From FEN-33 sp963768775 (GTDB taxonomy: Archaea > Thermoplasmatota > Thermoplasmata > Methanomassiliicoccales > UBA472), in contig CAVYIY010000008.1 in the NCBI GenBank assembly GCA_963768775.1, positions 558,001 to 622,000 on the forward strand: 64,000 nt of DNA, given 5' to 3'. The notes below the pieces were generated by a model that ran no database searches, was not told where the DNA came from, and worked only from the letters and a program-made list of their open reading frames with translations. Made by a program: the position numbers and the translations under genes. Positions 33,799 to 41,431 of this stretch are shown piece by piece. Every line of letters begins with the position of its first letter. The stretch's first letter is position 1.

Positions 33799-34665
33799 CT
33801 ATGCCGCCATTTCTCTCCTCTTGAAGAAGAAGTAGGACAGCGCCAAGGCCACCACAAAATAGCAGACCATCACCGCTATGGACACCCCGATATCTGGGAT
33901 GAAGGTGGTCATGGTGATCGACTGCGCCCCTTTGCCGAATGTGGCTGAGCTGGTAACGGGGTAGGGCACCTGAGTGATGTAACCGACCGTCCCGCCGGCA
34001 AAGGTCAGGATGAACGATGGATTGACATTGGCCAAACTCAGCACTTCTTGAACGATGTTGAAGATGAACAGGAATAGGGCGAATGTGAGGATAAGTGCGC
34101 CCGTAGAACCTTTCATCACGGTGCTTGCCAGGTAACCCACCGCCAAAGCTGCCAATGCATACAGCATCGCCAATAGCAGCGACTCCACACCGAGCGTGGA
34201 GAAGCCGCCTGTGATGGCTAGTCCCAGTCCGAGCGCCACGCCATAATAGATGACCAGCACCAGGAACATTGCACCCGTCGATGCGATGAACTTGCCAGTC
34301 AGCAAGACCCACTTCTTCACTGGGTTAGGAAATAATAGAAATCCTGTGTGGCTCTGGTACTCGGAGACAATGGCATCCCCTGCGAAGAGCGTCGCACCAA
34401 TGACCACCAATATGGTCACGAAGGTTGCATAATTATTGATGAAGCCATCGGCGTTGCTAGCATATGGTCGACCAAGCAGCGGAGGAAGCGCCGTTATGAG
34501 CAATAGAACCAGCGCCTCAATGGCGATTATGCCCAGCAATCGCCTGCTTCTTAAGTACTTCAGGAAGTCGTATCTGATGACAACACCGACCTGATCGAAA
34601 TCAGATGGCGTTGTTGCGATGATCTTCACTTTGTTCTGAGTAACGATTTCGGTCATTTCAATCAC
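33799..34665 (-). CDS. ABC-2 type transporter permease
   Basis: A 288-residue export permease. The cytoplasmic N-terminus (about 1-45) is followed by six membrane helices, the first at LLGIIAIEALVLLLITALPP; a conserved SEYQSHTGFLLFPNPVKK stretch sits between helices 2 and 3. The last residues are basic (FFKRREMAA). It overlaps the stop-start of the ATPase gene upstream by 4 bases and forms an exporter with it. Substrate unknown. Confidence 0.87.
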   Translation of the reverse strand: MIEMTEIVTQNKVKIIATTPSDFDQVGVVIRYDFLKYLRSRRLLGIIAIEALVLLLITALPPLLGRPYASNADGFINNYATFVTILVVIGATLFAGDAIVSEYQSHTGFLLFPNPVKKWVLLTGKFIASTGAMFLVLVIYYGVALGLGLAITGGFSTLGVESLLLAMLYALAALAVGYLASTVMKGSTGALILTFALFLFIFNIVQEVLSLANVNPSFILTFAGGTVGYITQVPYPVTSSATFGKGAQSITMTTFIPDIGVSIAVMVCYFVVALALSYFFFKRREMAA

Positions 34666-35597
34666 CTCGATTCCTTGATGAGGGACATGTACAGGTTCTC
34701 CAGCGCCACGCCGGATTCCTTGAAAGAGATAATCCCCAGATTCAGCGCATAAAGCTCCTTCAACAGATTCGCCTGTGCCTCGTCGCCTCCGGTTAAAGAA
34801 AGCACGAATACATTCGGACCAGCCATTTCGAGTTCAGATACATCATGAAGGCTTGAGATTAGGCCCAACAATTCTTTCGACATGGGTTGGAGGGTCTTGA
34901 CCTCTAGTCTCCTGACCTTGTCTGCGCCGGTCAGCTCATCGACTGGCCCATTTCTGAGCAGTCTTCCCTTGTTGATCAGCGCCACCTCGTCGCAGATCTC
35001 CTGCACTTCGTTCAGCAGGTGGGAGGACATGAAGACGGTGTAATCTTGTTTCTTCAGCTCCTCGAGAATCTCGCGCACCTCGAACATGCCTCTCGGGTCG
35101 AGTCCTGACGTCGGCTCATCCAGGATGAGAATTGGGGGTTCATGTAGCATCGCTTGCGCGATTGCAATGCGTTGCTTCATGCCCTTGGAGAACTTGCCAA
35201 TGCGCTTGTTCGCCCATTCGGTCATGTGAACCGTTTCCAGGACTTCCTTTGTTCGTCGCTTCAAGTCCTTATCCGATATTCCGCGCAATTCACCCAGATA
35301 GGCCAAGGTTTCAATCGGCGTTAGGTACGGATAGAACTCAGGCGTCTCCACAACTGCCCCAATCTGTGCCAGGGCCTTCTTGGGGTCTTGCGTTACATTG
35401 ACTCCCTCAAGGTAAGCTGTTCCTTGGCTGGCTGAAAGCAAGTTAGTTAGGACCTTTATGGTCGTGGTCTTGCCAGACCCGTTCGGGCCAAGGAATCCGA
35501 CGAACGAGTTCCTCTTCACGATTAAGCTCAAGGAATCTACCGCCCTAAACCCGTTGAAATCCTTTGTCAGATTCTCGATTACAATTGGATCACTCAT
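34662..35597 (-). CDS. ABC-2 type exporter ATPase
   Basis: About 311 residues from the ATG at 35597 (MSDPIVIENLTKDF). Walker A GPNGSGKTT, Q-loop GAVVETPEFYPYLTP, signature FSKGMKQRIAIAQAM (Lys instead of Gly in the SGG motif), Walker B LILDEPTSGLDP, and H-loop SSHLL. A C-terminal regulatory domain follows, as in CcmA/NatA-type proteins. Its start overlaps the end of the AbrB gene by 8 bases. With the permease it makes an exporter of drugs, peptides or lipids; the substrate is not indicated. Confidence 0.92.
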   Translation of the reverse strand: MSDPIVIENLTKDFNGFRAVDSLSLIVKRNSFVGFLGPNGSGKTTTIKVLTNLLSASQGTAYLEGVNVTQDPKKALAQIGAVVETPEFYPYLTPIETLAYLGELRGISDKDLKRRTKEVLETVHMTEWANKRIGKFSKGMKQRIAIAQAMLHEPPILILDEPTSGLDPRGMFEVREILEELKKQDYTVFMSSHLLNEVQEICDEVALINKGRLLRNGPVDELTGADKVRRLEVKTLQPMSKELLGLISSLHDVSELEMAGPNVFVLSLTGGDEAQANLLKELYALNLGIISFKESGVALENLYMSLIKESR

Positions 35598-35877
35598 GAA
35601 AGTCAACCCCAGACCTAGCTTGGTTTTCGGTCTTCGAAGCAGGTATCCGCTTCTTTCTGCTAGGTAATCCTGCCAATCCAATGTTCATTTTTCTAATCAT
35701 TTCCTGCACAGCCTCGGTCTTGATCAATGCAAAGCTATCTTTCATCGGAGTTCTGACGACGAGTAGAAAATCACCGGCTTTGATATCGAATTCCTTTCTG
35801 GTTTTAGCTGGGATCACGATTTGACCCCTTTCTCCCACTTTGACTGTACCGTAAACGCGAATATCACCTGGTTTCAT
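35590..35877 (-). CDS. AbrB/SpoVT-family regulator of the ABC operon
   Basis: A 95-residue protein with an AbrB swapped-hairpin domain (RVYGTVKVGERGQIVIPAKT, then RKEFDIKAGDFLLVV) and a basic tail (SRKKRIPASK). First gene of the AbrB-ATPase-permease operon, and its stop lies within the start of the ATPase gene. Probably autoregulates the exporter (inference). I use the ATG at 35877. Confidence 0.85.
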   Translation of the reverse strand: MKPGDIRVYGTVKVGERGQIVIPAKTRKEFDIKAGDFLLVVRTPMKDSFALIKTEAVQEMIRKMNIGLAGLPSRKKRIPASKTENQARSGVDFHE

Positions 35878-36209
35878 TAAATCACATCTTTCATGTGTTT
35901 CATACAATTCCTGGTAATTCGCACTCAAACACTTATCTGATATAAGAACCATTGTCCATCAGAGAAAAATAGGTTATCGAGTTGGCTCTGCGCTTGTGGC
36001 TTAAAATGAATTATTGATTTTCTTCATCGGACATTAGTTATGAGTGGCCCCGGTTGGATTCATCACCTTTCCAACCATCAAAACGAAGAGAGCAAATGCT
36101 CAAGTTACAATTGGAACGGAATTGGAGTCAATTACTCTCGATTCATTAGGAAATTAGCAAATACTGCAATGCATGCGCTTAACTCATTTTCATCTTGAGA
36201 TCGATCATT
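35878..36209. other. Gene-free stretch of about 330 bases
   Basis: Holds repeat copy D and, near 35936-35945, a TTATATCAG-like element that could serve the AbrB operon on the minus strand. Nothing else recognised. Confidence 0.4.
35975..36075 (+). repeat. Dispersed intergenic repeat, copy D
   Basis: Carries GAGTTGGCTCTGCGCTT, TTATTGATTTTCTTCATCGG, ACATTAGTTATGAGTGG and CCCCGGTTGG, aligning with copies A-C. Confidence 0.5.
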
Positions 36210-38402
36210 TTATGCTGTCACTACGGATCTTCCATTCGTCATTCTCAGTCCCTCCCCAGGTACCGTCAGGACGAATTTAGCTCCTTTACCCGTCTTCCCT
36301 TCCTCGGTGATTGCTATTCCAGTGATGGCGAGTATCTCACGTGAGAGGAAAAGACCAAAGCCATGGCCTTTCCCTGAGCCGTGAGTAAAGAATTCTCCTT
36401 TCCTATCCGGCATGATCCCGATGCCATCATCCTCACAGATGATGTTGATTCCGCCGTCATTGGCTTCGACGAAAAATCGAATAGTGGTAATTTTGCCGCC
36501 ATGCCGTACCGCGTTGTCGATCAGATTATGAAATACCTTGGCGATAAGCGGGTCAGCGAATACCTCAGTGCCCTTTGGCACGTCATTCACCAATCTAATT
36601 GAACCAAGTGGGATGTCCTCGGAGCTTGATTCTACCAATCCCCGAACATCTTGCATTAATGGAGCCTGCACCCCGACGTCCTGGTAATCCTTGGTGAATT
36701 GAATCATAGCAGAGATGCGTTCAGCGGTGGCCTCCGCCTGCAACAGATGGTCATCGGATGCGAGATCTGGCCGTTTCCTTGCCAGCAATTTCAGATGCCC
36801 GGCAAGCACAATCAACTGGTTCTTAGTATCGTGCCATGTGATGCTTGATAACAGATAGAGCTTTCTGTTGACCTCCTGCAACGAGTATTCGATCTGTTTC
36901 CGTTCGGTGATGTCAATCGAGACAGCGATAAGTCCAGAAATATCTCCCTTTTTGTTGCGGCGTGGAGAGTAATGGGTTCTCCAATACCTGCCTTTGGCTT
37001 GGATTTCTGCGCTGAACTCTTCACCAGCTAAACCGCGCCGAATTAGCACAATCGTTTCGGGGTCTTTCTTGAAGAATTCAAAAGCGGACTGTCCAATGAG
37101 TTCTTCAGCTTTCAGCCCGAAATAGTTACAGGCGTCGCCTTTGATAAAAATGAATTTTGCCATCATGTCCAATTCCCAAAAGGCGAACGAATCTGCCGTG
37201 CCGTCGGAACGAATACGCTCTTTAGTCCTCAAGAGCGTTGCTTCTAACTTCTTGCTCCCGCGCATCTCTCTGATTACACCCAGTACGTTTGTCACATTGC
37301 CATTTTCGTCGTGCAACAGGGTTCCTTTATAACTGACTGGGATGCGCTCGCCGTTCTTAGCTATTACCTCCAATTCGAAGGGTTCCGTCACAACCTTTCC
37401 TTTCAAGCCACCATAGAATAGCCTCATCGCGGCGGGCCAGTATTTGATTGGGACGAGCTTTCTAAGCGCTATGGGCAGTTCGCTCTTGCTATAGCCAAGC
37501 AACTCGTGAGCATAATCATTCGCCCAGTTGATTTTAGCGCTTGGGTCGATTGTGAAGATTCCATCAGAAGAGGACTCCACCAACTGGCGATATTTCTCTT
37601 CGCTCTTCCTAAGTGCGACTTCGGCCCGCCTTCGATCGGTGACGTCGCGCCCAACGCTTAGGACCGCTGGTCGACCGGCGTATTCAATCCTTCGGGCGCT
37701 GATCTCGACTGGAATTGCTCTTCCATCTTTCGACACCCATTCGGAAGAGAACAGTGCAAATCCTTTCTCCATCACTTCCTTAATCCGATCCTGGATTTTG
37801 ATGGCATAGTGTTCCGAATCGATGTCCTTCAGATTCTTCTGCAGCATCTCCTGTTTGCTGTAACCAAGCCAGTGGCACCCGATGTCGTTGATCTCGAGGA
37901 TGCGCCCATCGAGGCCCAGGATGTGAATCGAATCGTTGGTTGAATTGAAGATATTCTTGAATTTCTCTTCGTTGACCTTCAGATCGAACTCTATCCGATG
38001 CTTTTCCGCTGACTTTGTTATCATGTTCTTCAATTCTGCGAACTGCGCTTTGGGGTCCCCGCCCTTTTGCAGATAGAAATCTGCCCCCGCGTTCAGAGCC
38101 TCGATGGCCACATCCTCCCTCCCTTTGCCTGTAAAGAGGATAAAAGGGGTCCTATTCCCGCTTGCGCGCAATTCATTCAGTAATTGGATGCCGTCCTTGT
38201 CAGGCATCTGATAATCTGAAACGATGACATCGAAATCCTGGTCCTTGATTAGTTCTAAAGCATCATCCGCTGTAGACACACCCTCGACGCAAAGGCTGCG
38301 ATCAAGCTCAAGAAATTGCTTGGATACATCTAGAAGCGATGGTTCATCGTCTATCATTATTACTCTGACAGTTGATGATTCCATATTTGTGCTCTGCATC
38401 AA
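36210..38402 (-). CDS. Receiver-PAS-PAS-PAS histidine kinase
   Basis: A 730-residue receiver-first kinase. Receiver about 10-125: MIDDEPSLLD, VIVSDYQMPDKDG, LFTGKGRED. At least three PAS domains lie between about 140 and 500, two with the closing GRDVTDRRRAE / SIDITERKQIE linkers. The phospho-acceptor helix is ITWHDTKNQLIVLAGHL, followed by N-box NLIDNAVRHGG, G1 DDGIGI and G2 GHGFGLFLSREIL. No membrane segment, so it senses an internal signal. It shares design with the kinase at 28.9 kb and the receiver-PAS protein at 31.0 kb; the three could form a local phosphorelay (inference). ATG at 38402, 38399 or 38384 are possible starts. Confidence 0.9.
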   Translation of the reverse strand: MMQSTNMESSTVRVIMIDDEPSLLDVSKQFLELDRSLCVEGVSTADDALELIKDQDFDVIVSDYQMPDKDGIQLLNELRASGNRTPFILFTGKGREDVAIEALNAGADFYLQKGGDPKAQFAELKNMITKSAEKHRIEFDLKVNEEKFKNIFNSTNDSIHILGLDGRILEINDIGCHWLGYSKQEMLQKNLKDIDSEHYAIKIQDRIKEVMEKGFALFSSEWVSKDGRAIPVEISARRIEYAGRPAVLSVGRDVTDRRRAEVALRKSEEKYRQLVESSSDGIFTIDPSAKINWANDYAHELLGYSKSELPIALRKLVPIKYWPAAMRLFYGGLKGKVVTEPFELEVIAKNGERIPVSYKGTLLHDENGNVTNVLGVIREMRGSKKLEATLLRTKERIRSDGTADSFAFWELDMMAKFIFIKGDACNYFGLKAEELIGQSAFEFFKKDPETIVLIRRGLAGEEFSAEIQAKGRYWRTHYSPRRNKKGDISGLIAVSIDITERKQIEYSLQEVNRKLYLLSSITWHDTKNQLIVLAGHLKLLARKRPDLASDDHLLQAEATAERISAMIQFTKDYQDVGVQAPLMQDVRGLVESSSEDIPLGSIRLVNDVPKGTEVFADPLIAKVFHNLIDNAVRHGGKITTIRFFVEANDGGINIICEDDGIGIMPDRKGEFFTHGSGKGHGFGLFLSREILAITGIAITEEGKTGKGAKFVLTVPGEGLRMTNGRSVVTA

Positions 38403-39392
38403 TCATCTCGGAAAGGCGTATTTGAATGCTAATCGACAAATATCGCCAATGATAACATCCATGATTGGAGTCGTGCTCCTTTCTTTCAAGGATGCGAGGA
38501 CGTGTCAGGAATGGGCCAAAATGCAATGATAAAAATCGCGATTACGGAATCGGAAAAAAGATCGATGCAATCATGACCGTTGAAAGTTGTTCTACTCTTT
38601 GTTTCTGGATAATCGGTTGTGTAGTCGCGATTACCATTTTCATCTCGAAAACCGTTTAGCGATTGATAAGTCGTGCTTAACTTACAACCCTAGCACTTCA
38701 AAATTGGATAAGACTTGACAATGGCTATGTTCGAGAGTTCATTTTTTCGACAATGCTTTTGGATCCCTGTCAGGTGTATTCTAGGGCATATCATGGCGAG
38801 GATTCTAAGGTTGGAAAACAGCCATTATAGTGATTATAGAATTGCCTTTTGGATTAGTGACCAGAACCCGAAAAGTCTAGAAAGCAGCTTGGAGCATTGA
38901 AGAGCGTGACTTATAAGGGCAAGGTTGTGGGGGAGAATATTTGCTTCCATGGATCGCGCCGCAACGCCATCGCGAAAGTAATAGAACAAATGCATTTGGG
39001 CGTTTGGAGATAACCCCCGTTTCATTTCTCGATGCCTTTCGATAGATGTAAAAATGACGAACGGAAGTCCGCCGTTTGCCGAGAAAGGCCATGCACTTCG
39101 TAAGACGGAATCGAAAAGGAATTCGAGGACCTCCTTGAATTGCTCGATCCATAAGAGAGGATATTGTTAGTAGGCAAATAGGGTTTAGAACGAGAAACCC
39201 TTAATGAAGCCGGATAGTCTGCAGGCTATCTTTTCTCCCAAAAATCATTAGCGCAGTTGCTCGCGGAATTGCGAATTAAGTATGATAAATGAACGGATTA
39301 AGCATCAAGCGAAAGTCATCCGAGCGGACCAAACAATAAAGGCGATTTGCGAACACGCATACATCGCAAAGTGCCCACCGAAATCCTTGAGC
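38403..39392. other. Gene-free stretch of about 1 kb
   Basis: The longest non-coding stretch here, at the left end of the accessory region. A hairpin GATAG-(8)-CTATC followed by TTTTCTCCC at about 39213-39238 could be a terminator. The short frames on both strands (60-100 codons) lack ribosome sites and family resemblance. I searched by eye for a copy of the tRNA-Leu 3' end and found no exact one. Confidence 0.4.
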
Positions 39393-39479
39393 CGTTTACA
39401 TTTACCTCGATCTCGTACACAAATCGTTTACCGACGGTTTGCTTGCCGTTTACGCCATAGTATACCATATATCGTTTAC
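39393..39479 (+). promoter_or_regulatory. Four CGTTTAC repeats upstream of the first RHH gene
   Basis: CGTTTAC occurs at 39393, 39425, 39447 and 39473, all in the same direction, spaced 32, 22 and 26 bases apart, with a variant CGGTTTGC in between (near 39435). The same motif lies upstream of the paralogous gene at 44.5-45.0 kb. Likely operator repeats for the ribbon-helix-helix proteins. Confidence 0.65.
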
Positions 39480-39500
39480 ATCATCATATGCAGGCAGATA

Positions 39501-39521
39501 TGACCGAAGAACATTCGGTCA
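39501..39521. promoter_or_regulatory. Perfect inverted repeat just before the RHH gene start
   Basis: TGACCGAA-(GAACA)-TTCGGTCA is an 8-bp perfect inverted repeat ending 13 bases before the ATG at 39535. It could be an operator or an RNA hairpin next to the ribosome site. Confidence 0.5.
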
Positions 39522-39534
39522 TGGAGATGAGATA

Positions 39535-39939
39535 ATGCCAAAGAAAGTGGCTTCGGGCGCAAGAAAGCGGTACGATGAAAAGCATCCTATTATATCAATT
39601 CGGGTTTCAGCAGAGGTTCATGATCGACTAAAGACGGTTCTTACCAAGCAAAACAAGTCTTTCGGTGACTTTCTGCGAGAGTCTCTTCAAGTCGAGGAGC
39701 GGGACTATAAAGAAGCGAGGAAAAGAGGTTATAAGCAGGGGTATGAGGACGCCAAAAAGAAATATGCGATCCGGCTTTTTTGTTATGCCTGCCACGACCC
39801 CATTATCATCACTACCCCAAGGCTTAAGTCCGAGATTGCCGACAGCTACAACAAATTAGCTCTTCATTCGGATTGTCCTGTCCCCGAAGGTATCGACATT
39901 GAGAACTTTATCATCTTGAACGCAAAGAAAAGGCGATAG
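39535..39939 (+). CDS. Ribbon-helix-helix protein with C-terminal cysteine motif, paralogue 1
   Basis: A 134-residue protein. The first 20 residues are basic and resemble those of paralogue 2 (ARKRYDEKHPIISIRVS against ARKGRYEEANPVISFRVP). A ribbon-helix-helix domain covers about 18-58 (ISIRVSAEVHDRLKTVL... FGDFLRESL). Then comes a charged helix (YKEARKRGYKQGYEDAKKKY) and a small domain with CYACHDPI and a later His-x-x-Cys (HSDC), a probable zinc site. The ATG at 39535 follows GAGATGAGATA and is preferred over the upstream start because the operator repeats lie upstream. It probably binds the CGTTTAC repeats in front of it (inference). Confidence 0.75.
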   Translation: MPKKVASGARKRYDEKHPIISIRVSAEVHDRLKTVLTKQNKSFGDFLRESLQVEERDYKEARKRGYKQGYEDAKKKYAIRLFCYACHDPIIITTPRLKSEIADSYNKLALHSDCPVPEGIDIENFIILNAKKRR

Positions 39940-40151
39940 ACGACTTAATCCCAAAATTGAGATATCCGAATGGAAAATCATCAAAGACCACCTCGAATGC
40001 ATCTATTAGGTTGAAAATGAAATGCGAGCCTGATACCCACACAAGATGCGTGGCAAGAGAGATCGAGCTAATATTCTCGGTTCTCGAGTAATTATGCCAT
40101 AATGGAAATAGAGTTTTCGTCGGGCTGAGGTTGGTAACTTCCTAATGATAC

Positions 40152-40823
40152 TCAGAGTTCACATTCAATTAGGGCATTCTTGATATCCCTGACATCGTCC
40201 TCGCTGACTTTCAAATCAAAGAAGCCCAATTCCTCAGCGAAGTCCATAAACTTCAGAATCGCCTGGAGTGGCAGTATCGCAGCTAGTATTCCTCGGCTGG
40301 AATCCATTCTGAGTCTTACTCCGATGTGATTCGGGAACGCCACGATGAGCGAATTCCTATATCTTTTATGGAAGCCCACTATCACCTCATCCTTGCCAAT
40401 GTTGCCTAGTTTCCTCTTTACTAGGTGGTCCTTGTTGAAGCGAATGAGAAAGTCCTTGATAAAATCCCCGATGTCTAAAGTATGGTCGCCCTCATCTGGC
40501 GCATAACGTGCTCTCATCTCCTCGAGGGAGGAGGTGTCGATCTGGAGGACGATATCCTTGTTCTTCCAGGTGATTGACTCATCGCGAATCGCCTCCAAGA
40601 TGTCGTTCAGAACATCCTGTGGAGCCGCCTTTCTTTCCCAGAGGACCACACCGTTGTGCTTCACGTGGCAATTCATCATCCCAGATGGATCTATACAATA
40701 AGTCAAATGCAAGTCCTCACCCGACCGGTCCAATGCAATCACAAGGCCCGAGCTCGACTGAGCCGCGAGCACAGAGGCTATTTCGTCACGGTTCGTAGCC
40801 ACCCTCAGCTGGCTTCTCTTCAT
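40152..40823 (-). CDS. Hypothetical protein, 223 residues
   Basis: No family recognised. The N-terminal half has a beta-rich pattern (GLVIALDRSGEDLHLTYCID, then MNCHVKHNGVVLWERK). The C-terminal half alternates strands and helices (VIVGFHKRYRNSLIVAFPNH, VRLRMDSSRGILAAILPL). No membrane segment or signal. It stands alone in the accessory region, on the opposite strand to the RHH gene. Confidence 0.6.
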   Translation of the reverse strand: MKRSQLRVATNRDEIASVLAAQSSSGLVIALDRSGEDLHLTYCIDPSGMMNCHVKHNGVVLWERKAAPQDVLNDILEAIRDESITWKNKDIVLQIDTSSLEEMRARYAPDEGDHTLDIGDFIKDFLIRFNKDHLVKRKLGNIGKDEVIVGFHKRYRNSLIVAFPNHIGVRLRMDSSRGILAAILPLQAILKFMDFAEELGFFDLKVSEDDVRDIKNALIECEL

Positions 40824-41089
40824 TAGATCACTAGACCTGGGTTCACCATCGTCGTGGTGTAAGATATGGTTTCGCCTCGCACAGTTCTTAACCGGTCAGG
40901 CTTTTTGGGGAGTGAAGGGACGTATTTTTCCTTCGGTCCAGCACATCAAATCTCGTCGAAAATCTTTGAAACAGAATGCAAGCATTTTATCGTTCATTAA
41001 TTCGAGATTCGAAAAAAGGAATCCGTTCGAAATCGAATATCGTGAAAGACTCGATAAATGAATGTGTAAATCGGCAAGTAGCGTTTACT

Positions 41090-41377
41090 CTATAAGCCCT
41101 CAAACATTCGACTACTGATATATTCTCTCGCCGCTGCATCAATCAAGCTACTCCAATCTGGAAAATCGGTGACCTTTGAAATCCATTCATTCCATTTCTC
41201 GCCGGGTATTACTTTAAATTCCTCTTTCGAAATCGCACCAGAACCTTGAGAGAAGCCACTGTTCCTTACAAGACCTTCGAAAGATGGAAACCTGCAATGC
41301 TTGGATAGGAACGACTCTGTAAGAAGTTCGTCTATCGGTACTTGGCGCTGACCATTTAGATCGCCCTGACGAGTCAC
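41090..41377 (-). CDS. Hypothetical protein, 95 residues
   Basis: No family recognised. Soluble, with aromatic-rich C-terminus (EKWNEWISKVTDFPDWSSLI). The frame is open and lies 54 bases downstream of the surface protein gene on the same strand. No clear ribosome site. It could also be a remnant. Confidence 0.35.
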   Translation of the reverse strand: MTRQGDLNGQRQVPIDELLTESFLSKHCRFPSFEGLVRNSGFSQGSGAISKEEFKVIPGEKWNEWISKVTDFPDWSSLIDAAAREYISSRMFEGL

Positions 41378-41431
41378 GTATATTGGCCTGTAGAATTTAG
41401 TAGTTGCTCATACTGCACGTGGAGTCGTTTA

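Noticed and set aside
33713..34312. A 199-codon minus-strand frame within the ABC-2 permease gene
   Set aside because: It is an out-of-frame shadow of the permease, rich in Arg/His/Gly, with no ribosome site.
38926..38950. A GTGGGGGAGAATATTTG stretch considered as the distal copy of the tRNA-Leu 3' end (attachment site)
   Set aside because: Only partial resemblance to GCGGGGGGAGGGATTTG with mismatches at several places, so it is not an attachment-site duplication.
39393..39479. CGTTTAC repeats considered as a CRISPR array
   Set aside because: The repeat unit is only 7 bases, spacers vary from 15 to 25 bases and there are no cas genes. Operator repeats fit better.
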